Source: Nocardioides luteus (GTDB lineage: Bacteria > Actinomycetota > Actinomycetes > Propionibacteriales > Nocardioidaceae). From it: DNA of 64,000 nucleotides. A program made the translations under genes and the position numbers. Shown here piece by piece: positions 1-8,505 of this stretch. Position 1 is the stretch's first letter. Each line of letters starts with the position of its first letter. Below the pieces are notes generated by a model. It worked only from the letters and a program-made list of their open reading frames with translations, was not told where the DNA came from and made no database searches. The DNA lies in contig NZ_JADOVJ010000001.1 in the NCBI RefSeq assembly GCF_015752315.1, positions 620,001-684,000 on the forward strand. Direction: 5' to 3'.

Positions 1-1
1 C

Positions 2-154
2 TGGGGAAAGACCACCGGGTCGCCGACGCTGCTCGTCTACTCCCACGCCGGGCCCGACCGTGGCCCGCTCGCCGGGCTGGCCGACCTCGAGGTCGCCGGG
101 CCGGAGGGTGTGCTGGGGCTGCTGCGCCGGTTGGCTGACGACAGCGTCCGCTGA
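2..154 (+). CDS. C-terminal fragment of an unknown protein
   Basis: An open frame runs in from the left edge and stops at TGA 152-154, giving about 50 residues that begin WGKTTGSPTLLVYSHAG. The codons are strongly GC-biased at the third position, which supports real coding. No family was recognised from this fragment. It lies upstream of lon in the same direction, but a separate heat-shock promoter region intervenes, so it is probably a different transcription unit. Confidence 0.5.
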   Translation, partial: WGKTTGSPTLLVYSHAGPDRGPLAGLADLEVAGPEGVLGLLRRLADDSVR

Positions 155-196
155 CAGCGAACACGCTAACCGGAGGGAACATCCGGTTGCCCTCAG

Positions 197-221
197 AAGT
201 TGAGCCAGTATCACTCAACTT
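197..221 (+). promoter_or_regulatory. HAIR operator (HspR binding site) upstream of lon
   Basis: AAGTTGAG (197-204) and CTCAACTT (214-221) form perfect 8-bp arms separated by 9 bases. The HspR-associated inverted repeat consensus is CTTGAGT-N7-ACTCAAG, and the TTGAG-N9-CTCAA core and spacing match it. HspR is known to repress lon in some actinobacteria. The site lies 15 bases before the lon start and overlaps the leader, consistent with repression. Confidence 0.8.
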
Positions 222-236
222 TCTAGGAGGGTCCGC

Positions 237-2561
237 ATGGACAAGCTTCCTGTGCTGTTCGTCTCGGATGCCGTGGTCCTGCCGGGGATGGTCGTGCCCA
301 TCGAGCTCGACGAGGCCGCGCAGGCTGCCGTCGATGCCGCCCGAGCCGGCTCGGAGAGCCGGCTGCTGGTGGCGCCGCGGCTGGGGGACCGGTACGCGAC
401 GTACGGCGCTGTCGCCACGATCGAGCGCGTCGGCCGTTTCCGCGGCGGTGAGCCCGCGGCGGTGCTGAGGGCCGTCGGCCGCGCGAAGATCGGCTCCGGC
501 GTGACCGGACCCGGTGCCGCGCTGTGGGTCGAGGTCGAGCCCGCCACCGAGACCACCACGGAGCACGCGAAGGAGCTGGCCGAGGAGTACAAGCGGCTGG
601 TCGTCGCGGTGCTGCAGCGCCGTGAGGCCTGGCCGGTCATCGACCAGGTCAACCGGCTCACCGAGCCGTCCGAGATCGCCGACACCGCCGGCTACGCGCC
701 CTACCTCGACGACGAGGCCAAGCGCGAGCTGCTGGAGACGCCGGACGTCGAGGAGCGGCTCGAGAAGGTGATCGCCTGGGCCAAGGACCACATCGCCGAG
801 TCCGAGGTCAGCGACAAGATCGCCGAGGACGTCCGCGAGGGCATGGAGAAGACGCAGCGGGAGTTCCTGCTGCGTCAGCAGCTCGCCGCGATCCGCAAGG
901 AGCTCGGCGAGGGCGAGCCCGAGGGCTCCGAGGACTACCGGGCCCGCGTCGAGGCCGCCGACCTCCCCGAGGCCGTACGCGAGGCCGCGCTGCGCGAGGT
1001 CGACAAGCTCGAGCGTGGCTCCGAGCAGAACCCGGAGACCGCGTGGATCCGCACCTGGCTCGACACCGTGCTGGAGCTGCCCTGGGGCGTGGTCACCGAG
1101 GACTCCACCGACGTGACCGCCGCCCGCGAGGTGCTCGACGCCGACCACCACGGCCTCGAGGAGGTCAAGGACCGGATCGTCGAGTACCTGGCGGTCAGGG
1201 CCCGGCGGGCCGAGCGTGGCCTGCAGGTCATCGGCGGACGCGGCTCGGGTGCCGTGGTGCTGCTGGCCGGTCCTCCGGGAGTCGGCAAGACCTCGCTCGG
1301 TGAGTCGGTGGCGCGCTCGCTCGGACGGAAGTTCGTCCGGGTCGCGCTGGGTGGTGTCCGCGACGAGGCCGAGATCCGCGGTCACCGGCGCACCTACGTC
1401 GGTGCGCTGCCCGGCCGGATCGTGCGGGCCATCAAGGAGGCCGGCTCGATGAACCCGGTCGTGCTCCTCGACGAGGTCGACAAGGTCGGCTCCGACTACC
1501 GGGGTGACCCCGCGGCCGCGCTGCTCGAGGTGCTCGACCCGGCGCAGAACCACACCTTCCGCGACCACTACCTCGAGCTCGACCTGGACCTCTCCGACGT
1601 GCTCTTCATCGCGACGGCCAACGTCGTGGAGCAGATCCCGAGCGCGCTGCTGGACCGGATGGAGCTGGTCACGATCGACGGCTACACCGAGGACGACAAG
1701 GTTGCCATCGCCCGCGACTTCCTGCTGCCCCGGCAGCTCGAGCGTGCCGCGGTGACCGCCGAGGAGGTCACGGTCGCCGACGAGGCGCTGCGTGAGCTGG
1801 CCGCGAACTACACCCGCGAGGCGGGCGTACGCCAGCTCGAGCGGCTCATCGCCAAGGCGCTGCGCAAGGCGGCGACGAAGCTGGCCACCGGCACGGAGCA
1901 CGTCGAGGTCGACCTGGACAACCTCAAGGACCTCGTCGGACGGCCCCGGTTCACGCCGGAGTCGGCGGAGCGTACGTCGGTCCCGGGGGTCGCCACGGGA
2001 CTCGCCGTCACCGGGCTCGGTGGGGATGTGCTCTTCATCGAGGCGTCGGCGTCCGACGGGCAGACCGGGCTGAACATCACCGGTCAGCTCGGCGACGTGA
2101 TGAAGGAGTCCGCGCAGATCGCGCTCTCCTTCGTCCGCTCGCACGCCGCGGAGCTGGGCGTCGACCCGGCCGTGCTCGACCGTACGCTGCACGTCCACGT
2201 TCCCGCGGGTGCGGTTCCGAAGGACGGCCCGAGCGCCGGCATCACGATGGTCACCGCGCTCACCTCGCTGGCGACCGGTCGCCCGGTGCGCAGCGAGGTC
2301 GGCATGACCGGTGAGGTCTCCCTCTCCGGCCGGGTGCTGCCCATCGGTGGTCTCAAGCAGAAGCTGCTCGCCGCCCAGCGGGCCGGTCTGACCGAGGTCT
2401 TCGTGCCCCAGCGCAACGAGCCCGACCTCGATGAGGTGCCGGAGGACGTGAAGCAGGCGCTGAAGATCAACCTGGTGAGCGATGTCAGGGACGTCGTACG
2501 CGGCGCCCTGGCGCCCGCCGAGGGAGACGCCACCACGCAGAGCACGGTGGCTGCTGCCTGA
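237..2561 (+). CDS. lon: ATP-dependent protease Lon
   Basis: Lon is the cytoplasmic ATP-dependent serine protease that degrades misfolded and regulatory proteins. The 774 residues carry an N-terminal substrate-binding LON domain, an AAA+ module with Walker A GPPGVGKT (about 345-352) and Walker B VVLLDEVDK, and a C-terminal protease domain with the Ser-Lys dyad in GPSAG (Ser about 666) and GGLKQK (Lys about 707). Length is typical for bacterial LonA. ATG 237 is preceded by AGGAGG at 225-230, which fixes the start. The upstream HAIR repeat predicts HspR control and heat induction. A strong hairpin terminator follows the stop, so the gene is probably monocistronic. Confidence 0.97.
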   Translation: MDKLPVLFVSDAVVLPGMVVPIELDEAAQAAVDAARAGSESRLLVAPRLGDRYATYGAVATIERVGRFRGGEPAAVLRAVGRAKIGSGVTGPGAALWVEVEPATETTTEHAKELAEEYKRLVVAVLQRREAWPVIDQVNRLTEPSEIADTAGYAPYLDDEAKRELLETPDVEERLEKVIAWAKDHIAESEVSDKIAEDVREGMEKTQREFLLRQQLAAIRKELGEGEPEGSEDYRARVEAADLPEAVREAALREVDKLERGSEQNPETAWIRTWLDTVLELPWGVVTEDSTDVTAAREVLDADHHGLEEVKDRIVEYLAVRARRAERGLQVIGGRGSGAVVLLAGPPGVGKTSLGESVARSLGRKFVRVALGGVRDEAEIRGHRRTYVGALPGRIVRAIKEAGSMNPVVLLDEVDKVGSDYRGDPAAALLEVLDPAQNHTFRDHYLELDLDLSDVLFIATANVVEQIPSALLDRMELVTIDGYTEDDKVAIARDFLLPRQLERAAVTAEEVTVADEALRELAANYTREAGVRQLERLIAKALRKAATKLATGTEHVEVDLDNLKDLVGRPRFTPESAERTSVPGVATGLAVTGLGGDVLFIEASASDGQTGLNITGQLGDVMKESAQIALSFVRSHAAELGVDPAVLDRTLHVHVPAGAVPKDGPSAGITMVTALTSLATGRPVRSEVGMTGEVSLSGRVLPIGGLKQKLLAAQRAGLTEVFVPQRNEPDLDEVPEDVKQALKINLVSDVRDVVRGALAPAEGDATTQSTVAAA

Positions 2562-2577
2562 CCGGATCGTTCCGGAT

Positions 2578-2614
2578 GCTGCCCGCTCGATGCCTCGTGC
2601 ATCGAGCGGGCAGC
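2578..2614 (+). terminator. Intrinsic terminator hairpin after lon
   Basis: GCTGCCCGCTCGATGC (2578-2593) and its exact complement (2599-2614) form a 16-bp stem with a 5-base loop just after the lon stop. There is no clear T-tract, as is common for actinobacterial terminators. Confidence 0.75.
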
Positions 2615-2712
2615 TCGCATGTAGTCCGCGCCCGCTGAGCTGGTTTGTCCAGATAGCGGACGGTTGGTCCGCGGAGTGGAACCCGAGTGTGTGGGGCGCC
2701 GGATACCTGCCG

Positions 2713-2718
2713 TACGAT
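2713..2718 (+). promoter_or_regulatory. -10 element for the thrC riboswitch transcript
   Basis: TACGAT matches the actinobacterial -10 (TANNNT) and would place transcription start near 2725, directly before the first riboswitch stem. No convincing -35 hexamer is seen. Confidence 0.5.
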
Positions 2719-2726
2719 CGCTACTG

Positions 2727-2861
2727 CTCATCGAGAGGGACTGAGGGAACGGCCCAGTGAAGTCCCGGCAACCGACCGCGAGCCTCCTCCCGACCACGGG
2801 CAGGGCGCGGAGCAGGTGCTAATTCCGGCCCGGCGCGAGAGACGTGATCGGGGAAGATGAG
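2727..2861 (+). ncRNA. SAM-I (S-box) riboswitch in the thrC leader
   Basis: The leader contains the S-box core in order: P1 5' strand CTCATC (2727-2732), P2 GGGAC/GTCCC (2737-2741/2762-2766), the kink-turn GAGGGA (2743-2748) with TGAA, the invariant GGCAACC, a P3 helix (CGCG pairing), GGTGCTAATTCC from 2815, P4 (CCCG/CGGG) and P1 3' strand GATGAG (2856-2861). This follows the classical S-box layout rather than SAM-IV. The Shine-Dalgarno GGAGGAGG (2861-2868) starts at the last base of P1, so ligand-stabilised P1 would help hide it. Control is therefore probably translational: high S-adenosylmethionine, less threonine synthase. Confidence 0.85.
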
Positions 2862-2874
2862 GAGGAGGTTTCTC

Positions 2875-4146
2875 ATGAGCGCTGCGACCACGGAGACGAA
2901 GGGCCTGCGCGAGGGTGCTTTCGGCAACGCCTCGGCGCTGTCGTGCCGGGAGTGCGGCAACCAGATCGACCTCGGTCCGCACTACGCCTGTCCGGAGTGT
3001 TTCGGGCCACTGGAGGTGGCCTATGACTTCCCGGCCGTGACCCGCGAGGAGATCGAGGCCGGACCCCGCAACATCTGGCGCTACAAGGCGCTGCTGCCGG
3101 TGCCCGACGACATCGAGCAGAGCCCCAACACCGAGCCCGGCTTCACCCGGCTGCTGGACGCGAAGAACCTCGCGCGTGAGCTCGGCGTCGAGAAGATCTG
3201 GGTGAAGGACGACTCGACCAACCCGACCAACTCGTTCAAGGACCGCGTGGTCGCCTGCGCGCTGAGCGCCGCCCGCGAGCTCGACGCCAAGGTCTTCGCC
3301 TGCCCCTCGACCGGCAACCTGGCCAACGCCGTTGCTGCTGCCGGTGCCCGCGCCGGGATCCCGACCGCGGTCTTCATCCCCAGCAACCTCGAGCAGCCCA
3401 AGCAGGTCAACTCGGCCGTCTTCACCGACAACCTGATCGCCGTCGACGGCAACTACGACGACGTCAACAAGCTCGCCCAGGAGATCGCCGCGGAGGAGGA
3501 CGGCTGGGCGTTCGTGAACGTCAACGTACGTCCCTTCTACGCCGAGGGCTCCAAGACCCTCGGCTTCGAGATCGCCGAGCAGCTCGGCTGGCGCCTGCCC
3601 GACCAGATCGTCATCCCGGTGGCCTCCGGATCCCAGCTGACCAAGGTCGACAAGGCCTTCAAGGAGCTGATCAAGCTCGGTCTGGTCGAGGAGAAGCCCT
3701 ACCGGATCTTCGGTGCCCAGGCGACCGGCTGCAACCCGGTCGCGACCGCCTTCAAGGCCGGCGTCGACGCGATCCGCCCGGTCAAGCCCGACACCATCGC
3801 CAAGTCGCTGGCCATCGGCAACCCGGCCGACGGCATCTACGTCCTCGACGCCACCCGCTCCTCCGGCGGCGCGGTCGAGGAGGTCACCGACGACGAGATC
3901 CGCGCGGCGATCGTGCTCCTGGCCCGCACCGAGGGCATCTTCACCGAGACCGCCGGTGGCACCACACTCGCGGTCACCAAGAAGCTCGTCGAGACCGGCG
4001 CGCTCGACCCGAGCCTGGAGACGGTGATCATCAACACCGGCCACGGCCTCAAGACCCTCGACGCGGTCAGCGGCATCGTCGGCCCCCGCGCCACCATCGC
4101 CCCGAACTACGACGCCTTCGAGGAAGCCGGGCTCTCCCAGGCGTAG
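2875..4146 (+). CDS. thrC: Threonine synthase
   Basis: Threonine synthase is a cytoplasmic PLP enzyme that converts O-phosphohomoserine to threonine. The 423 residues begin with a zinc-ribbon-like segment (CRECG...CPECF, about 25-47), followed by the PLP lysine in NSFKDR, a phosphate-binding STGN motif and the fold-type II core. ATG 2875 is chosen because GGAGGAGG lies 6 bases upstream. An in-frame ATG at 2857 would sit inside the riboswitch P1 stem and would use part of the SD as coding sequence. The gene is under the SAM-I riboswitch, which ties the homoserine branch point to methionine/SAM status. It appears to be monocistronic. Confidence 0.95.
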   Translation: MSAATTETKGLREGAFGNASALSCRECGNQIDLGPHYACPECFGPLEVAYDFPAVTREEIEAGPRNIWRYKALLPVPDDIEQSPNTEPGFTRLLDAKNLARELGVEKIWVKDDSTNPTNSFKDRVVACALSAARELDAKVFACPSTGNLANAVAAAGARAGIPTAVFIPSNLEQPKQVNSAVFTDNLIAVDGNYDDVNKLAQEIAAEEDGWAFVNVNVRPFYAEGSKTLGFEIAEQLGWRLPDQIVIPVASGSQLTKVDKAFKELIKLGLVEEKPYRIFGAQATGCNPVATAFKAGVDAIRPVKPDTIAKSLAIGNPADGIYVLDATRSSGGAVEEVTDDEIRAAIVLLARTEGIFTETAGGTTLAVTKKLVETGALDPSLETVIINTGHGLKTLDAVSGIVGPRATIAPNYDAFEEAGLSQA

Positions 4147-4187
4147 GTTGGCTTCGCGTTCACACTCGTGCGCTACAGATAAGGGAT

Positions 4188-5099
4188 GTGAGCAGCGCGA
4201 AGACGAGTGAAGAGGCCAGGTGGCTCGGTATGGTCGCCGCCACCGCCGGAGTCGCCGGCGCGATCGGCGTGGTCGGGGCGGCGGCCGGTGCCGGGTTCGT
4301 GACGTTGCTGAAGAGACAGGCGGCGCACGCGCGCGACGTGATCGGCAAGCCTCTCGGCGAGGAGGCGATCGACGCCGACAAGGTCTACAAGAAGACCTAC
4401 GGAGGTACGCCGGTCGAGCTCCTGATCCTCGGCGACTCGATCGCCGCCGGGCTGGGCGCGGAGACCAGGGGCGGCACCCTCGGCGCCCGGCTGGCCAAGG
4501 GCACGGCCAAGGCGCTGCAGCGGCCGGTGCGGCTGCGTACGGCCGCGGTGGTCGGGGCCGAGACCTCGATGGTCCCGGCCCAGCTCGAGTCGCTGCCGGA
4601 GCGCTACCGGCCCGACGTCGCGGTGGTCATCGTGGGCGGGAACGACGTCACGCACCGGGTGCCGCAGAAGGACTCCACCCGCGTGCTCGGTGAGGTCATC
4701 GACGCGTTGCGCGAGCGCGGCGCCGAGGTGGTCGTCGGAACCTGCCCGGACGTCGGTGCGGTGCGGCCGCTGCCGCAGCCGCTGCGCTCGCTTGGCCGCA
4801 GGATCGCCAAGCAGCTGGCCGACGGCCAGCGTGAGACCGCGCTGGCTCGGGGTGCCCACGTCGTCTCGCTCTCCGACGTCGTCGGCCCGTTCTTCATCAC
4901 GAACCCCGACGAGATGTTCGCCATCGACCACTTCCACCCCAGCGCGATGGGCTACAAGCGCACCGCCAAGGCGATGCTGCCCTCCGTCCTGGCCGCCCTC
5001 GGCCAGCTCGAGCGGGTCCCGTTCGGCCACCACCTCCCCGAGCTCCCGCCCGAGGCGGAAGAGCCGCCTGCCCCGGACGACCCGGACCGGCAGCCCTGA
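4188..5099 (+). CDS. SGNH/GDSL-family hydrolase, membrane-anchored
   Basis: This 303-residue protein has a hydrophobic N-terminal segment (about 12-40, rich in Ala/Gly/Val) likely to be a signal anchor, so the catalytic domain is probably outside the membrane. The hydrolase shows block I GDSIAAGLG with the nucleophilic Ser, block III GGNDV and block V DHFHPSAMGY with the catalytic Asp and His. Family members hydrolyse ester bonds in lipids, acetylated sugars or related substrates, and the actual substrate cannot be read from sequence. The GTG start follows AAGGG by a few bases. The gene converges on the acyl-CoA ligase below, with a repeat-rich spacer between them. Confidence 0.88.
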   Translation: MSSAKTSEEARWLGMVAATAGVAGAIGVVGAAAGAGFVTLLKRQAAHARDVIGKPLGEEAIDADKVYKKTYGGTPVELLILGDSIAAGLGAETRGGTLGARLAKGTAKALQRPVRLRTAAVVGAETSMVPAQLESLPERYRPDVAVVIVGGNDVTHRVPQKDSTRVLGEVIDALRERGAEVVVGTCPDVGAVRPLPQPLRSLGRRIAKQLADGQRETALARGAHVVSLSDVVGPFFITNPDEMFAIDHFHPSAMGYKRTAKAMLPSVLAALGQLERVPFGHHLPELPPEAEEPPAPDDPDRQP

Positions 5100-5125
5100 C
5101 CCGGCGCGTCAGTCCCGAAAAATCG

Positions 5126-5179
5126 CGCCGAGTCGGCGCAACTGTCCCAAGCAGCTGGGACAGTTGCGCCGACTCGGCG
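5126..5179. repeat. Perfect 24-bp-arm palindrome between convergent genes
   Basis: Arms at 5126-5149 and 5156-5179 are exact complements with a 6-base loop (AGCAGC). The arm begins CGCCGAGTCGGCG, itself a small palindrome. The position between the ends of two convergent genes suits a bidirectional terminator. Confidence 0.8.
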
Positions 5180-5234
5180 TGTGGTGGCGGGACAGTTGCG
5201 CCGACTCGGCGTGTGGTGGCGGGACAGTTGCGCC
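5157..5234. repeat. Tandem 32-bp repeats (2 full copies plus a partial third)
   Basis: The 32-base unit starting GGGACAGTTGCGCCGACTCG occurs at 5157-5188 and again at 5189-5220. A third partial copy (5221-5234) runs into the end of the following minus-strand gene. The first copy overlaps the right arm of the long palindrome, so the array may have grown from a palindromic element. Confidence 0.8.
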
Positions 5235-5242
5235 AGCTCGGG

Positions 5243-6850
5243 CTACTCGGGGTCGGCCTCGTCGGCACGCTTGCCGCCGGTGCTGAGCAGGTCGGCGGTG
5301 AGGCCGGTGGCGGCGCGGTAGTCGACGGTCCCCGCCGGCGTACGCGGCACCGACTCGACCAGCAGGACGAGCTTGGGCTCGTGAGAGTCCCCGAGCACCG
5401 ATCGGGCGTGCTTGCGCAGGTCGGCGGCGGCGATCTCGGAGCCCGGGGTCAGCTGCACCAGCGCCGCGACCTGCTGGCCCCAGCGCGGGTGGGGCATGCC
5501 GAAGACGGCGGCGTCGACGACGTCGTCGTGGGCGAGGAGCACGCCCTCGATCGTCTCCGGGTGGATCTCGAGATCACCGGTCCGCACCAAAGTCGCGGCC
5601 CGGCCGAGCAGGGTGATCGAGCCGTCCTCCTCGCGACGGGCGAGGTCGCCGGGGAAGGTCCAGCGCCGGTTGTCGATCAGCTTGATCGCGGTGGCGGAGC
5701 GGGCGTTGTCCTTGTAGTAGCCGAGCGCGGCCGGGCCGGAGCGGGCCAGCAGCCCCTCGACGCCGGGAGCCGCCGGGGTGAGGTCGGGGTTGAAGACCTC
5801 CACCTCCGGGCCCACCATGAACCGCGCCTCACCGGGCGCGAGCGGCGAGCCGTCGTCGGCGCGGGAGCCGGTGACGCCGGTCTCCAGGGTGCCGTAGGAG
5901 TCGACGATGACGCGGCGGGCGAACGCGTTGCGCAGGACGGCGAGGACGCCGTCGGAGAGCGGTGCCGCGGTGTTGGAGACGCCCGCCAGCGAGTGCAGCG
6001 GCCAGCGCTTCTTGCCGACGAGGCGGGCGGCGGCCACCGGACGCGCCTGGGCGTCACCGAGGAGGGTGATCGCGGTGGCACCAGACTTCTCGGCGAGGTC
6101 GAGGAACGCCTCGGCCGAGAACGACTCGGAGGTGTCGAGCACCGCGGTGCCACCGGCGACCAGCGCCCGCAGGAGCAGCAGCTGGCTCTGGCCGTGCAGC
6201 AGCGGTCCACCGGCGAGCAGGACGACGCCCGAGTCGCGGGCGGCCGCCTCCGCGGCGAGCCCCTCGACCGACGGGATCGGCGCGTTGCGGCGGACGGTGT
6301 TCAGCGCCGCCCAGATCAGGTCCTCCTGGCGCCAGACCGCACCCTTCGGGGTGCCGGTGGTGCCGGTGGTGAAGATGATGTGCCAGTCGCCGGGCGTACG
6401 CCCGACCGTCGGCCGCTCCTTGGACGCCGCGGCGACCTTGGCGTCGTAGTCCGGGCCGAGGACGACCCGGTGGTCCAGCTTCAGCTCGAGCTCGTCGAGG
6501 TCGTCGGTGAACTCGGGGGAGACGATGGCCGCGACGCAGTCGGTGGCGGCGTACGTCCTGGCGAGCTCGTCACGCCGGTAGGCGTGGTTGATGTTGACCG
6601 GGATCGTGCGGGCCTTGAGGCACCCGTAGAGGGCGTCGACCCATTCGATCCGGTTGGTCGCGTGGACGGCGACCTGGGCACCCGGCTCGAGGCCGACGCT
6701 CAGCAGGTGGTTGGCCAGGCGCGTGGCACGCTCGTCGATCTCGGCGTACGTGTAGGCGCGCTCGGTGGTGATGACTGCGGTGCGGTCGGGGATCGCATCG
6801 GCCATCGCTTCCAGGATGTCGGGCAGTGTGAGGGGGATCACGGCGGACAC
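5243..6850 (-). CDS. AMP-forming acyl-CoA ligase (FadD-like), copy 1
   Basis: Members of this ANL superfamily activate a carboxylic acid with ATP and join it to CoA. The protein (about 535 residues) has the P-loop motif FTTGTTGTPKGAVWR (around residues 160-175), a YGTLETG adenylate motif, the hinge region after YYKDNARSA and the C-terminal catalytic-lysine lid. The PKGxVWR form resembles the FadD19/FadD17 type linked to sterol side-chain or fatty-acid activation; this subtype is inference. The start is set at GTG 6850 by alignment with its neighbour paralogue (PxTLPDIxEAMADA), although the frame is open to GTG 6892. It is clearly a tandem duplicate of the next gene, 69 bases downstream of it. 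Confidence 0.85.
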   Translation of the reverse strand: MSAVIPLTLPDILEAMADAIPDRTAVITTERAYTYAEIDERATRLANHLLSVGLEPGAQVAVHATNRIEWVDALYGCLKARTIPVNINHAYRRDELARTYAATDCVAAIVSPEFTDDLDELELKLDHRVVLGPDYDAKVAAASKERPTVGRTPGDWHIIFTTGTTGTPKGAVWRQEDLIWAALNTVRRNAPIPSVEGLAAEAAARDSGVVLLAGGPLLHGQSQLLLLRALVAGGTAVLDTSESFSAEAFLDLAEKSGATAITLLGDAQARPVAAARLVGKKRWPLHSLAGVSNTAAPLSDGVLAVLRNAFARRVIVDSYGTLETGVTGSRADDGSPLAPGEARFMVGPEVEVFNPDLTPAAPGVEGLLARSGPAALGYYKDNARSATAIKLIDNRRWTFPGDLARREEDGSITLLGRAATLVRTGDLEIHPETIEGVLLAHDDVVDAAVFGMPHPRWGQQVAALVQLTPGSEIAAADLRKHARSVLGDSHEPKLVLLVESVPRTPAGTVDYRAATGLTADLLSTGGKRADEADPE

Positions 6851-6919
6851 AGGGCGTATGTGCCTTCCAGTTGATAGAGGGCCGTACGGCACCGAACCGT
6901 ACGTCGGATCAGCCGGTCG

Positions 6920-8488
6920 TCACGTACGCGCCTCGAGCAGCTCGGTAGCGACCGTAGCGCTCGCACGATAGTCCACCTTGCTCACGGGCGTGCGGGGGAC
7001 TCGCTCCACGAGCAGGATGTCCTTGGGCACCTTGTAGGCCGAGATCAGGCTGCGGCAGTGCTCCCGGAGCGCGTCGATCGAGGTCGCGGCGCCCTCGCGG
7101 AGCTGCACGAGAGCGGTGACCTGCTGGCCCCAGCGCTCGTGCGGCGTGCCGACGACCGCGGTGTCGAAGACGTCCGGGTGACGCAGCAGGACCGCCTCGA
7201 CCTCCTCGGGGAAGACCTTCTCGCCGCCGGTGTTGATGCAGCCCGAGCCGCGCCCCAGGACGGTGATCGAGCCGTCCTCCTCGCGCCGTGCGAAGTCGCC
7301 CGGGATCGACCAGCGCTGCCCGTCGACCTCCTTGAAGGTCGCCGCGGTCTTGACCGGGTCGTTGTAGTAGCCCAGCGGGATCGAGCCGGTGCGGGCGAGC
7401 ATCCCGGTCTCGCCCGGCGCGCACGGCTTCAGCTCGGTGTCGAAGACCTGCACGTCCATCCCGACCTGGAACTTCGGCGCGGCCTGCGCGCCGTCCTTGC
7501 CCTCGTCGACCTGCATGCCGGTCGCCCCGGACTCCGAGGCGCCGTAGGAGTCGAGGATGTAGCGGCCCGGCAGCGCCTCCCGGAGCTGGGCGCGGACGCC
7601 TGCGGAGAGCGGTGCGGCGCCGTTCGAGACGGCGAACAGGCTGCTCAGGTCCCACCGCTCCGGCTCGCGCAGGATCGCCTCGGCGACCGGCCGGCCCATC
7701 GCGTCACCGAGGAAGGTGAGCGAGTTGACCCCGGCGGCCTGGACGAGGTCGAGGATCGTCTCGGCCGACCAGGCCGGCTCGGTGTAGAGCGAGACCGTGC
7801 AGCCGGCGACATGGCCGTTGCCCATGATCCACTGGCTGCCGCCGTGCATCATCGGGCCGCAGGCCAGCAGCACCATCGGCGTCTCCTGCGCGGCGGCCTC
7901 CTCGGCGAGCTGCTCGACGGTGTCGAAGGGCGCTCCAAACCGGCTCGCGTTCAGTGCGGCCCGGATGATGTCCTCCTGGCGCCACACGACGCCCTTCGGC
8001 ATCCCGGTGGTGCCGCCGGTGTAGATGACGTAGCGGTCGTCGGGGCTGCGCTCGATGTCCGGGCGCTCCTTGGACGCGGCGGCGACCGCGGCGTCGTACT
8101 CCTCGCCCAGCACCAGCGTCGGGATCCCGAGCCCGAGCGCGGCGACCGCCTCGACGTGCTCGGGTCCGATGATCGCCATCACCGCGTCGGAGTTGCGGTA
8201 GAGGTGGTCGAGCTCGTCGTGGAGGTACTTGTGGTTGATGTTGATCGGCACGGCCCGCGCCTTCATGCACCCGTAGAAGGCGTCGACCCACTCGATCCGG
8301 TTGCGGGAGTGGACGGCGACGTGGTCGCCCGGCTCGATGCCCTGCGCGATGAGGTGGTTGGCCAGCCGGCTCGCGCGCTCGTCGATCTCGGCGAAGCTGT
8401 AGGCGTGTTCCATCGTGAACACGGCGGTGCGGTCGGGGACGGCGTCGGCCATCGCCTCGATGATGTCCGGAAGAGTGATCGGGGTCAC
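6920..8488 (-). CDS. AMP-forming acyl-CoA ligase (FadD19-like), copy 2
   Basis: This 522-residue ANL enzyme has YTGGTTGMPKGVVWR (around 155-170), YGASESG and the C-terminal motif with the catalytic lysine (SAYKVPKDI). GTG 8488 is chosen because the paralogue starts at the same conserved segment (TPITLPDIIEAM). The longer open frame upstream runs through the end of the preceding sigma factor gene and is not credible. A KstR-like palindrome lies 19 bases upstream of the start, suggesting control by a sterol/fatty-acid TetR-type repressor. The likely substrate is a fatty acid or sterol side-chain acid, which is inference from motif and operator. It is probably cotranscribed with copy 1. Confidence 0.87.
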   Translation of the reverse strand: MTPITLPDIIEAMADAVPDRTAVFTMEHAYSFAEIDERASRLANHLIAQGIEPGDHVAVHSRNRIEWVDAFYGCMKARAVPININHKYLHDELDHLYRNSDAVMAIIGPEHVEAVAALGLGIPTLVLGEEYDAAVAAASKERPDIERSPDDRYVIYTGGTTGMPKGVVWRQEDIIRAALNASRFGAPFDTVEQLAEEAAAQETPMVLLACGPMMHGGSQWIMGNGHVAGCTVSLYTEPAWSAETILDLVQAAGVNSLTFLGDAMGRPVAEAILREPERWDLSSLFAVSNGAAPLSAGVRAQLREALPGRYILDSYGASESGATGMQVDEGKDGAQAAPKFQVGMDVQVFDTELKPCAPGETGMLARTGSIPLGYYNDPVKTAATFKEVDGQRWSIPGDFARREEDGSITVLGRGSGCINTGGEKVFPEEVEAVLLRHPDVFDTAVVGTPHERWGQQVTALVQLREGAATSIDALREHCRSLISAYKVPKDILLVERVPRTPVSKVDYRASATVATELLEART

Positions 8489-8505
8489 AGCACCGAGTGT
8501 GGCAA

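Noticed and set aside
2857..2874. Earlier ATG start for threonine synthase
   Set aside because: It lies in the riboswitch P1 strand and would translate the Shine-Dalgarno sequence; ATG 2875 has ideal spacing.
5157..5234. Possible CRISPR array from the tandem repeats
   Set aside because: Copies follow each other without unique spacers, only two are complete, and no cas genes are near.
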